Origin: Collimonas fungivorans
Lineage (GTDB): Bacteria; Pseudomonadota; Gammaproteobacteria; Burkholderiales; Burkholderiaceae_D
Direction of reading: 5' to 3'
Assembly: GCF_001584145.1 (NCBI RefSeq)
Contig: NZ_CP013232.1
Location: 4,898,001 to 4,962,000 of the forward strand
Length of the DNA: 64,000 nt
The notes under the pieces were generated by a model. That model did no database searches. It was not told the origin of the DNA and saw nothing but the letters and a program-made list of their open reading frames with translations. A program made the position numbers and the translations under genes. Positions 17,320 through 26,590 of the stretch are shown here, piece by piece; position 1 is the first letter of the stretch, and every line of letters begins with the position of its first letter.

Positions 17320-18885
17320 ATGCGCGACGCTCAATCTCTGGCTGCGCAGCCAAACCCATCCGCCCCGGCCGCCGCGCAAACCGAAGAACGGGTGCAGCGC
17401 TCCCTGTTCGGCGAAATCCTGGACTGGATGCTGGTGCCGCTGTTGCTGCTGTGGCCGATCAGCATCGCGATTACCTACGTGGTGGCGAAGTCGATCGCCA
17501 ACCAGCCTTTCGACCAGGCGCTGGACGACAGCGTCACGGTCTTGTCGCAGCAGGTGAGCGAGGTCAACGGCAAGGTCCTGACGCGCCTGACCACACCCTC
17601 GCGCGACTTCCTGCGCGCCGACGATGTCGACAATGTGTATTACCTGATCACCGGACCGCACGGCGAATATATCGACGGCGACCGCGACATGCACACGCCT
17701 GTCGCCGAAGACGAGCCCGCACACCCTGGCAAGGTCAAGTTCTGGGACAGCTCCCTGCATGGCAGCGATGTGCGGATCGCCTATACCTATGTCGACCTGC
17801 GCAACACGGTCGACGCCGGCGGCAGCGCCGACAAACAGGAGCGGCCGCGGGTAGCGCTGGTGCAAGTCGGGGAAACGCTGGAAAAACGCGCCCGGCTGGC
17901 GAATGAAATCATCAAGGGCGTGATCCTGCCGCAATTCCTGATCCTGCCGATCGCGCTGGCCCTGATCTGGTTCGCCTTGTCGCGCGGCCTGTCGCCCCTG
18001 TCCGAATTGCAGCAGCGGATCCGGGCGCGCCGCCCGGACGACCTCAGCCCCATCGATTCCGGCCAGGTGCCGGAAGAAATTTCGCCGCTGGTTCGTTCGC
18101 TCAACGACATGCTGTCGCGCCTGTCGCTGTCGATCCAGACCCAGAAACGTTTCATCGCCGACGCCGCGCACCAGATGAAAACGCCGCTGGCCGGCATGCG
18201 CATGCAATCCGAACTGGCGCTGCGGCAGACCAGCCAGCACGATATCCATCGCTCGCTGGAGCAGCTGGCAAAGAGCTCGGAATCGGCGACCCGGCTGGTG
18301 AACCAGCTGCTGTCGCTGGCGCGGGCGGAAAACCAGTCGCAGGAAAGCGCGCCGTTCATCGAAGTCGACCTGTCCGAATTCGCTCGCGCCGTGGTGCAAG
18401 ACTGGGTCGAAGCTTCATTCGGCCAGCGCATCGATTTCGGTTTCGAACAGGACGAGCAACCGGTGCCGGTGCTGTGCAATCCACTCATGCTGCGCGAACT
18501 GCTGGGCAACCTCATCGACAATGCCTTGCATTACACGCCGGTCGAAGGCCGGGTGACAGTCCGCGTGCGCGGCGAGTGGGCAGAAAACTCCACGGCGGTA
18601 GCAAGGGGATTCGCGATACTGGAAGTCGAAGATACCGGCCCGGGCATCCCGCCGGCCGAACGCGGCCATGTGTTCCAGCGCTTTTACCGCATCCTCGACA
18701 GCGGCCGCGGCGGCAGCGGCCTGGGGCTGGCGATCGTGCGCGAGATCGCGCAGCAGCATGACGCCCAGGTGACGATTTCCTATAATCCGCGCAGCAGCGA
18801 GCCGGAACTGCCAGGCAGCCTGTTCCGCGTCACCTTCCGTTTACTGGAAAAACCTGCGCTTGATTTCAACTCGGACTTCCATTGA
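17320..18885 (+). CDS. TctE-type sensor histidine kinase
   Basis: The 521-residue inner-membrane kinase has a cytoplasmic N-terminus, a first membrane helix (about 37-57), a periplasmic sensor domain of the 2CSK_N type (about 58-200) and a second helix (about 203-221). The kinase core follows, with the phospho-acceptor His284 in ADAAHQMKTPLAG and the ATPase motifs LLGNLIDNALHYTP, EDTGPGIPP and GSGLGLAIVREI. The frame is open from 17098, but the part before the ATG at 17320 overlaps the response regulator and does not look like protein. It forms an operon with the regulator upstream, and the symporter genes start 24 bases downstream, so it probably senses the transported compound. Confidence 0.88.
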   Translation: MRDAQSLAAQPNPSAPAAAQTEERVQRSLFGEILDWMLVPLLLLWPISIAITYVVAKSIANQPFDQALDDSVTVLSQQVSEVNGKVLTRLTTPSRDFLRADDVDNVYYLITGPHGEYIDGDRDMHTPVAEDEPAHPGKVKFWDSSLHGSDVRIAYTYVDLRNTVDAGGSADKQERPRVALVQVGETLEKRARLANEIIKGVILPQFLILPIALALIWFALSRGLSPLSELQQRIRARRPDDLSPIDSGQVPEEISPLVRSLNDMLSRLSLSIQTQKRFIADAAHQMKTPLAGMRMQSELALRQTSQHDIHRSLEQLAKSSESATRLVNQLLSLARAENQSQESAPFIEVDLSEFARAVVQDWVEASFGQRIDFGFEQDEQPVPVLCNPLMLRELLGNLIDNALHYTPVEGRVTVRVRGEWAENSTAVARGFAILEVEDTGPGIPPAERGHVFQRFYRILDSGRGGSGLGLAIVREIAQQHDAQVTISYNPRSSEPELPGSLFRVTFRLLEKPALDFNSDFH

Positions 18886-18909
18886 CAACCACCAGCCACC
18901 GGACCAGAC

Positions 18910-19218
18910 ATGCCCATGCTGAAACCCCGCCCGCACCATCCCGCCAGCCATTGGCACAGCACCAGGCGACTGACGCTGGGCCTGCTGCTGGTCTGGTTCG
19001 TCCTGACTTTCGGCGTCATCTTCTTTGCCCGTGAATTGTCCGGCATACGCTGGTTCGGCTGGCCGCTGTCGTTTTACATGGCGGCACAGGGACTGGCGCT
19101 GGCCTACCTGCTGATCGTCGCGGTATACACCTGGCAGATGCGGAAGATAGACCGGCGCCAGCAGGAATCCGAGCATAATCGCGGGCATAACCGCGAGCAA
19201 AAGCGTGAGCAGCAATGA
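18910..19218 (+). CDS. DUF4212 small subunit of a sodium/solute symporter
   Basis: The 102-residue protein has two membrane helices (about 23-40 and 50-72) with the family segment FARELSGIRWFGWPLSFYMAAQG. It ends in a highly charged tail rich in Arg, Glu, Gln and His. DUF4212 proteins occur next to the large subunit of VC_2705-type symporters and probably help its assembly or activity. The stop overlaps the start of the symporter gene as ATGA, which supports coupled translation of a two-subunit transporter. Confidence 0.88.
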   Translation: MPMLKPRPHHPASHWHSTRRLTLGLLLVWFVLTFGVIFFARELSGIRWFGWPLSFYMAAQGLALAYLLIVAVYTWQMRKIDRRQQESEHNRGHNREQKREQQ

Positions 19219-21251
19219 AAGACGGCTCTTTTTTCTGGCGCCTGGTGCGCTACTACGCCTGGTATACCGGCGGCTTCATCCTGTTGCTGGTGGTGCTGGC
19301 GATCCTCGAAAAGGAAGGCTTGCCGCGCACCTGGATCGGCTACCTGTTCATGTTCGCCACCATCGTCCTGTATGCCGGCATCGGCATCATGAGCCGCACT
19401 TCCGATGTCTCCGAATATTATGTCGCGGGTCGGCGGGTGCCGGGGCTGTTCAACGGCATGGCGACCGCTGCCGACTGGATTTCCGCGGCCACCTTCATCA
19501 GCCTGGCCGGCGGCCTCTACCTGCAAGGCTTCGACGGCCTGGCCTATATCATCGGCTGGACCGGCGGCTATTGCCTGGTGGCGCTGCTGATCGCGCCTTA
19601 CCTGCGCAAGTTCGGCCAGTACACGATCCCGGATTTCCTGGCGGCGCGCTACCGCGGCCGCACCAGCAGCAATCCGGTCAGAGTATTGGCGGTGGCGGCC
19701 ACCGTGGTGATTTCCTTCATTTACGTGGTGGCGCAGATCTATGGCGTCGGCCTGATCACTTCACGCTTCACCGGCGTCGATTTTTCGGTCGGGATTTTCC
19801 TTGGCCTGGCCAGCATCCTGGTCTGCTCTTTCCTGGGCGGCATGCGGGCGATCACCTGGACCCAGGTGGCGCAATACGTGATCATCCTGTTTGCCTACCT
19901 GATCCCGGTGATCTGGCTGTCGATGGAGCACACGCACAGCCCGGTGGCGCAGGTTTCCTATGGCTCAGTGCTGGCGCAGATCACCAATATCGAAAAAAAG
20001 CTCGATGTCGACCCCAAGGAAATCGATGTGCGAGCGATCTTCAAGGCCAATGCGGATGACTACGACGCCCGCCTGCGCGACCTGCCGAAATCCTGGGAAC
20101 AGGGGCGGATTGAAGCGCAGCAGCACCTGGAACTGCTGAAACGCAACAACAGTTCCCTGATCGAGATTCGCGCCGCCAACCGCGCCTTGAACAGCTATCC
20201 GAAAACGCCAGAGGAAGCCGAGCGCAAATGGCAGCAGGACAAGGCCAGCAACCTGGCGCGCGCCGAACCGCCGGTGCCGCAGGCGACGCCGTTTCCCGGC
20301 GCCACGCGGGAGGCGTCCGACATCAAGCGCAACAATTTCCTGGCCCTGGTGTTTTGCCTGATGATGGGTACGGCGTCCCTGCCGCACATCCTGATGCGCT
20401 ACTACACTACGCCGTCGGTGCAGGAATCCCGCAAGTCGGTGTTCTGGACGCTGTTTTTCATCCTGCTGATCTATCTCACGGTGCCGGCGCTGGCGGTGCT
20501 GGTGAAATACTATATCTATACCTCGCTGGTCGGTTCCGACTACGCGCACCTGCCGGAATGGGTCTCGTACTGGGCCAATATAGACAAGAGCAACCCGCTG
20601 GTCAGCATCACCGATTTCAACCATGACGGCCTGGTGCAATTGTCAGAGATCACCCTGGACGGCGACATGATCATGCTGGCGACGCCGGAAATCGCCGGCC
20701 TGCCCTATTTCGTTTCCGGGCTGGTGGCGGCGGGCGGGCTGGCGGCGGCGCTGTCGACCGCGGACGGTCTGCTGCTGACCATTTCCAATGCCTTGTCGCA
20801 CGATGTCTATTACAAGATGATCGATCCGCACGCCTCCACCGCCAAGCGCGTCACGGTATCGAAGCTGCTGTTGCTGGTGGTGGCGCTGTTGGCGGCGTAT
20901 ACCGCTTCCCTGAAACCGGGCGATATCCTGTCGATGGTGGGCGCGGCGTTTTCGCTGGCGTCCTCGACCTTGTTCCCGGTGCTGGCGCTAGGCGTGTTCT
21001 GGAAACGCGGCAACCAGCAAGGCGCCATCGCCGCCATCGTGGTCGGCTTCGGCACCTGCATCTACTACATGCTGCATACCTATCCGGCGCTGGGCGGTTC
21101 GGCCAGCGGCCAGTGGTTCCACATCGCACCGATGGCGGCCGGCATCTTCGGCGTGCCGGCCGGCCTGCTGGCGCTGATCGTGGTCAGCCTGCTGACGCCG
21201 CCGCCCGATCCGCGCGCGGTGGCGCTGGTGCATCATGTGCGGACGCCTTAG
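19215..21251 (+). CDS. sodium:solute symporter, VC_2705/ActP-like large subunit
   Basis: The 678-residue inner-membrane protein has about 13 predicted helices with SSS-family segments (DVSEYYVAGRRVPG, AADWISAATFIS, LSTADGLLLTISNALSHD). Relatives take up acetate, lactate or other small organic acids with sodium. Between helices it carries a long hydrophilic insertion of about 115 residues (near residues 255-370) with many charged and Gln residues. This also occurs in other beta-proteobacterial VC_2705 members and could form a soluble domain. It overlaps the DUF4212 gene and is downstream of a TctDE-like sensor pair, so the sensor probably controls it. The substrate is not known. Confidence 0.87.
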   Translation: MKDGSFFWRLVRYYAWYTGGFILLLVVLAILEKEGLPRTWIGYLFMFATIVLYAGIGIMSRTSDVSEYYVAGRRVPGLFNGMATAADWISAATFISLAGGLYLQGFDGLAYIIGWTGGYCLVALLIAPYLRKFGQYTIPDFLAARYRGRTSSNPVRVLAVAATVVISFIYVVAQIYGVGLITSRFTGVDFSVGIFLGLASILVCSFLGGMRAITWTQVAQYVIILFAYLIPVIWLSMEHTHSPVAQVSYGSVLAQITNIEKKLDVDPKEIDVRAIFKANADDYDARLRDLPKSWEQGRIEAQQHLELLKRNNSSLIEIRAANRALNSYPKTPEEAERKWQQDKASNLARAEPPVPQATPFPGATREASDIKRNNFLALVFCLMMGTASLPHILMRYYTTPSVQESRKSVFWTLFFILLIYLTVPALAVLVKYYIYTSLVGSDYAHLPEWVSYWANIDKSNPLVSITDFNHDGLVQLSEITLDGDMIMLATPEIAGLPYFVSGLVAAGGLAAALSTADGLLLTISNALSHDVYYKMIDPHASTAKRVTVSKLLLLVVALLAAYTASLKPGDILSMVGAAFSLASSTLFPVLALGVFWKRGNQQGAIAAIVVGFGTCIYYMLHTYPALGGSASGQWFHIAPMAAGIFGVPAGLLALIVVSLLTPPPDPRAVALVHHVRTP

Positions 21252-21300
21252 GGGTGTTGACGTTGCTTTTTAGCGTGTCACCGCCCCCACTCCGTAGAAC

Positions 21301-21361
21301 GTCAAATGGGGTCAGAGTAATTTTCGCAAAACCCGCGAAAAAAACTCTGACCCCATTTGAC
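21301..21361. repeat. 61-bp REP-like hairpin
   Basis: Arms of 27 bases (GTCAAATGGGGTCAGAGT plus 9 bases ending TTTTCGC) pair with two mismatches around a 7-base loop. The ACTCTGACCCCATTTGA type of end is the sequence commonly seen at REP elements mobilised by tyrosine-type REP transposases. It lies between the convergent symporter and peptidase genes and may double as their terminator. No transposase gene is near. Confidence 0.75.
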
Positions 21362-21387
21362 TGCTGCCGTGGAAGCTTTTTGATCGT

Positions 21388-22935
21388 TCAGGGCTTGCTG
21401 CCAAAAGGCTCCGACAGGATGCCTACCAGGCTGTTCACACCATTGATGTAATTTCCCAACCGCATATTCTCATTGGCGCTGTGCTGATTGTTATCGGCAT
21501 TGACCAGCGGCACAATCACAAAAGGAACTTTCAGTGCATCGACTAGCGCGCCGGTGGGAACAGTGCCGCCCATCATTCTGATCTGCACCGGTTCCTTACC
21601 GTAGGTCTTGGTCAAAGAGCGGCGCAGCCAATTACTGATTGGCGCGTGCAGATCGGTACGCACGGCGCTGCTGGAAGCCGATGCCGACTCGAACTCCAGC
21701 GAGGCCAGTTTAGGATAGCGGGCGCGATCCGCATCGCTCGGCTCCCCATTGACCAAGTGAAAACCCCGCTTCTCCACAAATCCCTTGAGTAAAGCTATCA
21801 AGGCCGCCGGCTCAGTTTCAGGTACGGTACGCAGATCCAGTTCGGCGACGGCCATCGCCGGCACGACAGTGCGAGCCTTCTCGCCGACATCTCCAGATTG
21901 CATGCCACGCACGTTGAGTGACGGATATTGCATCGCTTCCTGATAATTTTGTCCGACCTTATCTGCGACTGCAATTCCAAGACGCTGGCGCAGCGCCGCT
22001 TCGTCGTCAGGCACTGCGCGCATGACACGCAATGAATCGGCGTCCAGCTTGACGCTATCGTAATAACCGGGAACCGTAACTCGGCCCTCGTCATCTTTCA
22101 TCGATGCCAGCAAACGCGCCATCAATTGCGCCGGGTTGGCGGCATAGTTACCGTAGTGTCCACTATGGCTATCTTGCTTCGGGCCATAAACCTTCAAAGT
22201 GCCGACAACGATTCCGCGATTGCCGAATACCAATGTTGGCTGATTGCTGGGATGCATCGGTCCGTCCAGTACGACCAGCATATCGGACTTCAATAAATCC
22301 TGATTACGCTTAATGACGCTGCCCAATGACGGCGATCCTTTTTCTTCTTCCGCGTCAAGAATGACCTTGAGGTTGATCGCCGGCGTCCTGCCGCCGGCTT
22401 TGAGTGCGTCAATCGCAGCCAGCAGCATCATGATCGGCGCTTTGTCGTCCGCAGAAGCTCTGGCGAACAAACGCCACTCAGGATCGACATCCTTGGCGAA
22501 CAACTTATCCAGCGGCATGGCTTCCCACTGGCCTGCTGCATTGCGCTGTTTCAATACCGGCGCCCACGGGCTTTTCTGCTGCCACTCGGAGGGATTGACC
22601 GGCTGTCCATCCATATGTCCATAAAACAGTACTGTCGGAAGACCCGGATCGCTCTTTGGAAACTCTGCGAACAGCAGCGGCTTGCCGTTATTGGCCAATT
22701 GCCTGGCATGGAAACCTCGCCGCTGAAAAGCTTGTTCAAACCAGGCGGCATTGCGCTGGATATCCGCGGCTACCGCAGAGTCGTTGGGAATTGCCAGCAC
22801 CTCGGCCCATTCCTTGAAACTTGCTTGCGCAGCAAGCTGCACTTGTGGCGCGATCGGTGGCTCAGCCGCAGCCGGTGCCGAAAATATGGTCATGGCGCAG
22901 GCCGCCAACTGACAGTGCTGGAAGAATGTTTTCAT
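21388..22935 (-). CDS. exported M20-family metallopeptidase
   Basis: The 515-residue protein has a signal peptide cleaved near residue 25 (IFSAPAAAEPP) and the metal ligands of the M20/M25/M40 family: FYGHMDG (His, Asp), ASADDKAP (Asp), DAEEEKGS (Glu pair), SHSGHYGN and the late His in DNNQHSANE. Such enzymes hydrolyse dipeptides or N-acyl amino acids in the periplasm. The third-position GC content looks lower than in neighbouring genes, which hints at later acquisition. A REP-like hairpin lies at its 3' end. It is not obviously linked to the transglutaminase operon upstream, from which 45 bases separate it, although read-through is possible. Confidence 0.88.
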   Translation of the reverse strand: MKTFFQHCQLAACAMTIFSAPAAAEPPIAPQVQLAAQASFKEWAEVLAIPNDSAVAADIQRNAAWFEQAFQRRGFHARQLANNGKPLLFAEFPKSDPGLPTVLFYGHMDGQPVNPSEWQQKSPWAPVLKQRNAAGQWEAMPLDKLFAKDVDPEWRLFARASADDKAPIMMLLAAIDALKAGGRTPAINLKVILDAEEEKGSPSLGSVIKRNQDLLKSDMLVVLDGPMHPSNQPTLVFGNRGIVVGTLKVYGPKQDSHSGHYGNYAANPAQLMARLLASMKDDEGRVTVPGYYDSVKLDADSLRVMRAVPDDEAALRQRLGIAVADKVGQNYQEAMQYPSLNVRGMQSGDVGEKARTVVPAMAVAELDLRTVPETEPAALIALLKGFVEKRGFHLVNGEPSDADRARYPKLASLEFESASASSSAVRTDLHAPISNWLRRSLTKTYGKEPVQIRMMGGTVPTGALVDALKVPFVIVPLVNADNNQHSANENMRLGNYINGVNSLVGILSEPFGSKP

Positions 22936-22980
22936 ATGCTTTTTATAGGTGCGATCAAATGAGGTCGGGGCATGTATCGG

Positions 22981-23916
22981 TTAAACCGCGAATCCGAAAC
23001 CTGGTGCTTCATGGGCTGGCATGACGGTGACGGCAACATCCATGGTTTGCTGGCCGCCGCCGATCAGGACGCCGCGCAAGGGCGAGATGTCGAGAAAATC
23101 GCGGCCCCAGCCAAGCGTGATATGGCTGGTGTCGGGGAAGATGCCGTTGGTCGGATCGGCATCTATCCAGCAGCTGGCTTGGCCGTTGAATCCGGGGCAA
23201 TACACCGACACCCAGGCGTGCGAAGCATCGGCGCCGATCAGGCGCGGCTGCCCGGGCGGCGGTTCGGTCAGCAGATAGCCGCTGACATAACGCGCCGCCA
23301 GTCCCAGGGAGCGCAGGCAGGACAACATGAAGTGGGCAAAGTCCTGGCATACGCCGCGCCGGGTAGCGAACACATCGGTGACCGGGGTGGAAACGGTAGT
23401 GGCTAGCGGGTCGAAGGTGAATTCCTGGAAAATCCGCGTCATCAGAGCGTTGATCCCTGCCAGCAAAGGCAGTCCTGGCGTAAACGATTCCATCGCATAC
23501 GCCAGGAATTCACGCTTGATCCGCACATGCGCCGATTCAAACAGGTAGCGCGTGGCTTCCAGGTCGTCAGGCAGCAGGAACTGGCCGGCCTGGTATGACA
23601 GCGCGGCGCGCGCCTGCTCCCAGGGCGGCGTCGCCGGCGGCAGCTGGCGCGGCGTCAGCGTGACCCACGATTCGGCCAGGGCGCGCAGGTCGGTATGGTC
23701 GTTTTCCAGCGAAAACGATTGCAGGGGATTGCCGAAGCTGTCCAGGAACATGCGCAGGTTTTGCGGCTCGGGCGTGATGCTGATGCCGTGCGAAGTGCAG
23801 GTCTGCCACGGCAGCGAACGCGGTGTCAGGCGCAGCATCTGGTGCGACAGGCGCACCGCCTGCGAATAGGCGTAATGGGTATCGTGGCGGATGTGATAGG
23901 TGTGCTCGCTCATCAT
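22981..23916 (-). CDS. transglutaminase-like protein of the ATP-grasp/alpha-E system
   Basis: The 311-residue protein has an N-terminal bacterial transglutaminase-associated beta domain (about 1-100) and a transglutaminase-like cysteine peptidase fold. The catalytic triad is visible: Cys in RRGVCQDFAHF, His in DASHAWVSV and Asp in WIDADPTN. ATG codons at 23916 and 23913 overlap the stop of the ATP-grasp/alpha-E gene, so translation is coupled. Together with that gene and the DUF2126 gene it forms a minus-strand operon predicted to make and process a peptide or peptide-like compound. The substrate is unknown. A protease or amide-exchange role is possible. Confidence 0.87.
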   Translation of the reverse strand: MMSEHTYHIRHDTHYAYSQAVRLSHQMLRLTPRSLPWQTCTSHGISITPEPQNLRMFLDSFGNPLQSFSLENDHTDLRALAESWVTLTPRQLPPATPPWEQARAALSYQAGQFLLPDDLEATRYLFESAHVRIKREFLAYAMESFTPGLPLLAGINALMTRIFQEFTFDPLATTVSTPVTDVFATRRGVCQDFAHFMLSCLRSLGLAARYVSGYLLTEPPPGQPRLIGADASHAWVSVYCPGFNGQASCWIDADPTNGIFPDTSHITLGWGRDFLDISPLRGVLIGGGQQTMDVAVTVMPAHEAPGFGFAV

Positions 23917-26465
23917 GACACTCCCTGGCTGACCGGCGCGTTCAAGGGCGTGAAGAAATGGCGCGCCAGTTCGTCCGACAGCGAAAAGGCGCCGGCGATG
24001 GCGTCGCGCATCAGCTGCACCAGGCGCGCATGGGCGTCTGCCACAAACAAGGAATCATGGCTGAGGTCTTGCAATTCGAATTCGCGCAGTAAGGCCGACA
24101 GATGCGCCGGCGTATCCATGCTGAGGGTGCCGAGCTGTTCGGCGATATCGCTTAAATAGCGCTCCAGCATATGGAACTGGAATGCGATGCCGTGCGGATT
24201 GCTGACATCGAACACCAGCAGATGCAGCACCGGCAGCCATTCCGGCGCGCGCCGGTAGCGCACGCGGTAGGTGACCACGCTGTTGGCCGATTCCAGCAGC
24301 CACGGCAGGGTCCGGTTCTGGCGCTCCGCCGGCAGCCGCAGGAACTGGCCGAACAGGTTGGCCAGGTGGGTCATGCGTTCTATATGGCGGCCCAGCATCA
24401 GGAAGTGCCAGCCTTCATCGCGCGTCATGTCGTCCAGCGCATGGCCGGCCAGGCCGACGCAGGCCTGGATTACATTGTTCAGCATGTGCAGCGCAGCAGC
24501 AGGAGTCACGCCGCTGGGGCCACTGCTGTCCGTCGTCAGGCCCGGCATGCGGTTGAGCGCTTGCCAGTTGTCCAGCGACAGATGTTCTCGCACCTGGTAG
24601 CCGCAGTGATGCAAATGACGCAGGTTGCCAGCAATGCCGACGCTGGCGGCAGGATCGGCGATGGCGGCAATCAGCGCCTGCTGCAAGGCGGCGACGGTTG
24701 GCCGTGTGGTCGCGGCCGGCAGGGCAATCCCGAGGCCGCGGCAGATTTCGCACAGCTGGTAGAAGGTCTCGCGCGCTTCGCCTTGCAGGTCGCTGCTGCG
24801 TTGCAGGGTGGCGCGCAGCAGATGCGCCAAGTTGTCGCAGCGCTCGGCGTAGCGCCCCATCCAGAACAGGTTTTCGCCGGCGTGCGATGAAATGTCAACG
24901 GTGCTTCTGATCAGATCCAGCGTACGCTGCCGGCCGTCGCTGTCTTCCAGCGGCGCCGTCGCCGTCGCGGCCACATCGCCGACCGCATTGCCAGCCTCGT
25001 CGCGCACCGGGCTCAGCACCCAGACATCCTTGCTGGCGCCGCCCTGCTGCATCGACACCACGTCCTTGCGCTGGCGCGGCGCGACCCGCGTCAGGCCGCC
25101 CGGCATCACGTGGTAGCTGCCGTCGGCGCCGGCGACCACGAATACCCGCAAGCTGACCGCGCGGCTCATCAAGCGATATTCGCCGCTGCGCGACAGCACC
25201 GGCGCCTGTGACAGCCGCACCCATTCCTGCGCCACGTAGGCGTGCGGCTGGGCCAGCAGGCTGTCGACCAGGCGCTGGCGCGATTGCGCATTCAGGCTGT
25301 GGCCATAGACCGGTTGCATGCGCATCGACGGAAACGCCGGCATGATCACCAGCTGCTCCAGGTTGGCCAAGGTGTAATCGAGCGCCGGTTTTTCACCGCA
25401 CCACCAGGACGCCACCGCCGGCAGCGCCAGCGGCTGGCCCAGCAGACGCTGGCAGATGGCCGGCAGGAAACCGTGCAAGGCGCCCGATTCCAGCACGCCG
25501 CTGCCGAGCGAATTGGCAATCAGCACATTGCCCAGGCGCGCCGCCTGCACCAGCCCGGGAATGCCGAGCGCGGAATCGGAGCGCAGTTCGAGCGGATCGC
25601 AATAGTCGTCATCCAGCCGCCGCAGGATCGCATGCACGCGCCGCAAGCCGCTCAGGGTCTTGAGGTAGACCATGTCGCCGCGCACCATCAGGTCCGCCCC
25701 TTCGACCAGCGGAAAGCCCAGGGTATGCGCCAGGAAGGCGTGCTCGGAATAGGTTTCGTTATACGGCCCCGGCGTCAGCAGCACCACCAGCGGCGTCTCG
25801 CCGCCAGCCGGCGCCAGCGCGTTCAGGCTGTCGTGCAGGGTATGGAAAAATTTCAGCAGCGATTGCACATGCATATCGCGCACCGTCTCCGGCAGCGCGC
25901 GCGACATAATCTGCCGATTCTGCAAAGCGTACCCGGCGCCCGACGGCCCCTGGGTACGGTCAGACATGACCCACCAGTGACCGTCCGGCGAACGCGCCAG
26001 GTCGATTGCATACAGGTGCAGGTGTATGCCTGCCGGCGGCTCGATGCCGCGGCAAGGCCACAGGTAGCCATGCTGGCCGAACACCAGCGCCGGCGGCAGC
26101 AATCCTTCGGACAGCAGCGTCTGCGGGCCGTACAGGTCGGCCAGCACTGCATTGAGCAGGCGCGCACGTTGCACCACCGCGGAGGACAAGGTCTGCCATT
26201 CGTCGGCGGAAATAATCTGCGGCAACAGATCCAGTTCCCAGGGACGGTTGGCTCCCTGCGGATCGGCGTACACATTGTAGGTCACGCCGTCGGCGGCAAT
26301 CGCTTCGCGCACCTCGCGCGCGCGGCGCCGCAGGATCTCCGGCGACAGCCCTTCGAGCTGGTCGATCAGGGTGCGCCAGTGCGGCCGCAAGCGACCGCCG
26401 GCTTCCAGCATTTCGTCGTAACGATCCGCCTCTGCGGGATAACTCTCGAGTAAACGCCGGTACAT
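23913..26465 (-). CDS. fused circularly permuted ATP-grasp and alpha-E protein
   Basis: The 850-residue protein joins two modules that are separate genes at 32841-35259. Residues to about 500 are a circularly permuted type 2 ATP-grasp (LTPGPYNETYSEHAFLA, RRLDDDYCDPLELRSDS, PSGAGYALQNRQIMSR), the fold of ATP-dependent carboxylate-amine ligases. From about residue 530 an alpha-E domain follows, opening with ENLFWMGRYAERCDN, a helical module of unknown function always tied to these ligases. It overlaps the transglutaminase gene and follows the DUF2126 gene after 125 bases that contain a hairpin. The enzyme probably forms amide or peptide bonds on an unknown substrate. Confidence 0.87.
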   Translation of the reverse strand: MYRRLLESYPAEADRYDEMLEAGGRLRPHWRTLIDQLEGLSPEILRRRAREVREAIAADGVTYNVYADPQGANRPWELDLLPQIISADEWQTLSSAVVQRARLLNAVLADLYGPQTLLSEGLLPPALVFGQHGYLWPCRGIEPPAGIHLHLYAIDLARSPDGHWWVMSDRTQGPSGAGYALQNRQIMSRALPETVRDMHVQSLLKFFHTLHDSLNALAPAGGETPLVVLLTPGPYNETYSEHAFLAHTLGFPLVEGADLMVRGDMVYLKTLSGLRRVHAILRRLDDDYCDPLELRSDSALGIPGLVQAARLGNVLIANSLGSGVLESGALHGFLPAICQRLLGQPLALPAVASWWCGEKPALDYTLANLEQLVIMPAFPSMRMQPVYGHSLNAQSRQRLVDSLLAQPHAYVAQEWVRLSQAPVLSRSGEYRLMSRAVSLRVFVVAGADGSYHVMPGGLTRVAPRQRKDVVSMQQGGASKDVWVLSPVRDEAGNAVGDVAATATAPLEDSDGRQRTLDLIRSTVDISSHAGENLFWMGRYAERCDNLAHLLRATLQRSSDLQGEARETFYQLCEICRGLGIALPAATTRPTVAALQQALIAAIADPAASVGIAGNLRHLHHCGYQVREHLSLDNWQALNRMPGLTTDSSGPSGVTPAAALHMLNNVIQACVGLAGHALDDMTRDEGWHFLMLGRHIERMTHLANLFGQFLRLPAERQNRTLPWLLESANSVVTYRVRYRRAPEWLPVLHLLVFDVSNPHGIAFQFHMLERYLSDIAEQLGTLSMDTPAHLSALLREFELQDLSHDSLFVADAHARLVQLMRDAIAGAFSLSDELARHFFTPLNAPVSQGVS

Positions 26466-26520
26466 GGTTATTCGCTTGCGTCACTTGAAACGGTTAAATG
26501 CAAACCTTGCCGCCAAGACT

Positions 26521-26570
26521 GCAGAAAGTCGCAGCGCAACCTCAAATTAGTTGCGCTACGGCTTTTCTGC
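26521..26570. other. intercistronic 50-bp hairpin
   Basis: Outer arms GCAGAAA and TTTCTGC (26521-26527 and 26564-26570) enclose inner arms AGCGCAAC and GTTGCGCT (26533-26540 and 26550-26557) around a 9-base AT-rich loop. It sits between the DUF2126 gene and the ATP-grasp/alpha-E gene and has no T-run, so mRNA processing or stability is more likely than termination. Confidence 0.6.
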
Positions 26571-26590
26571 ACCACGGCTGCCGAGCTTGA

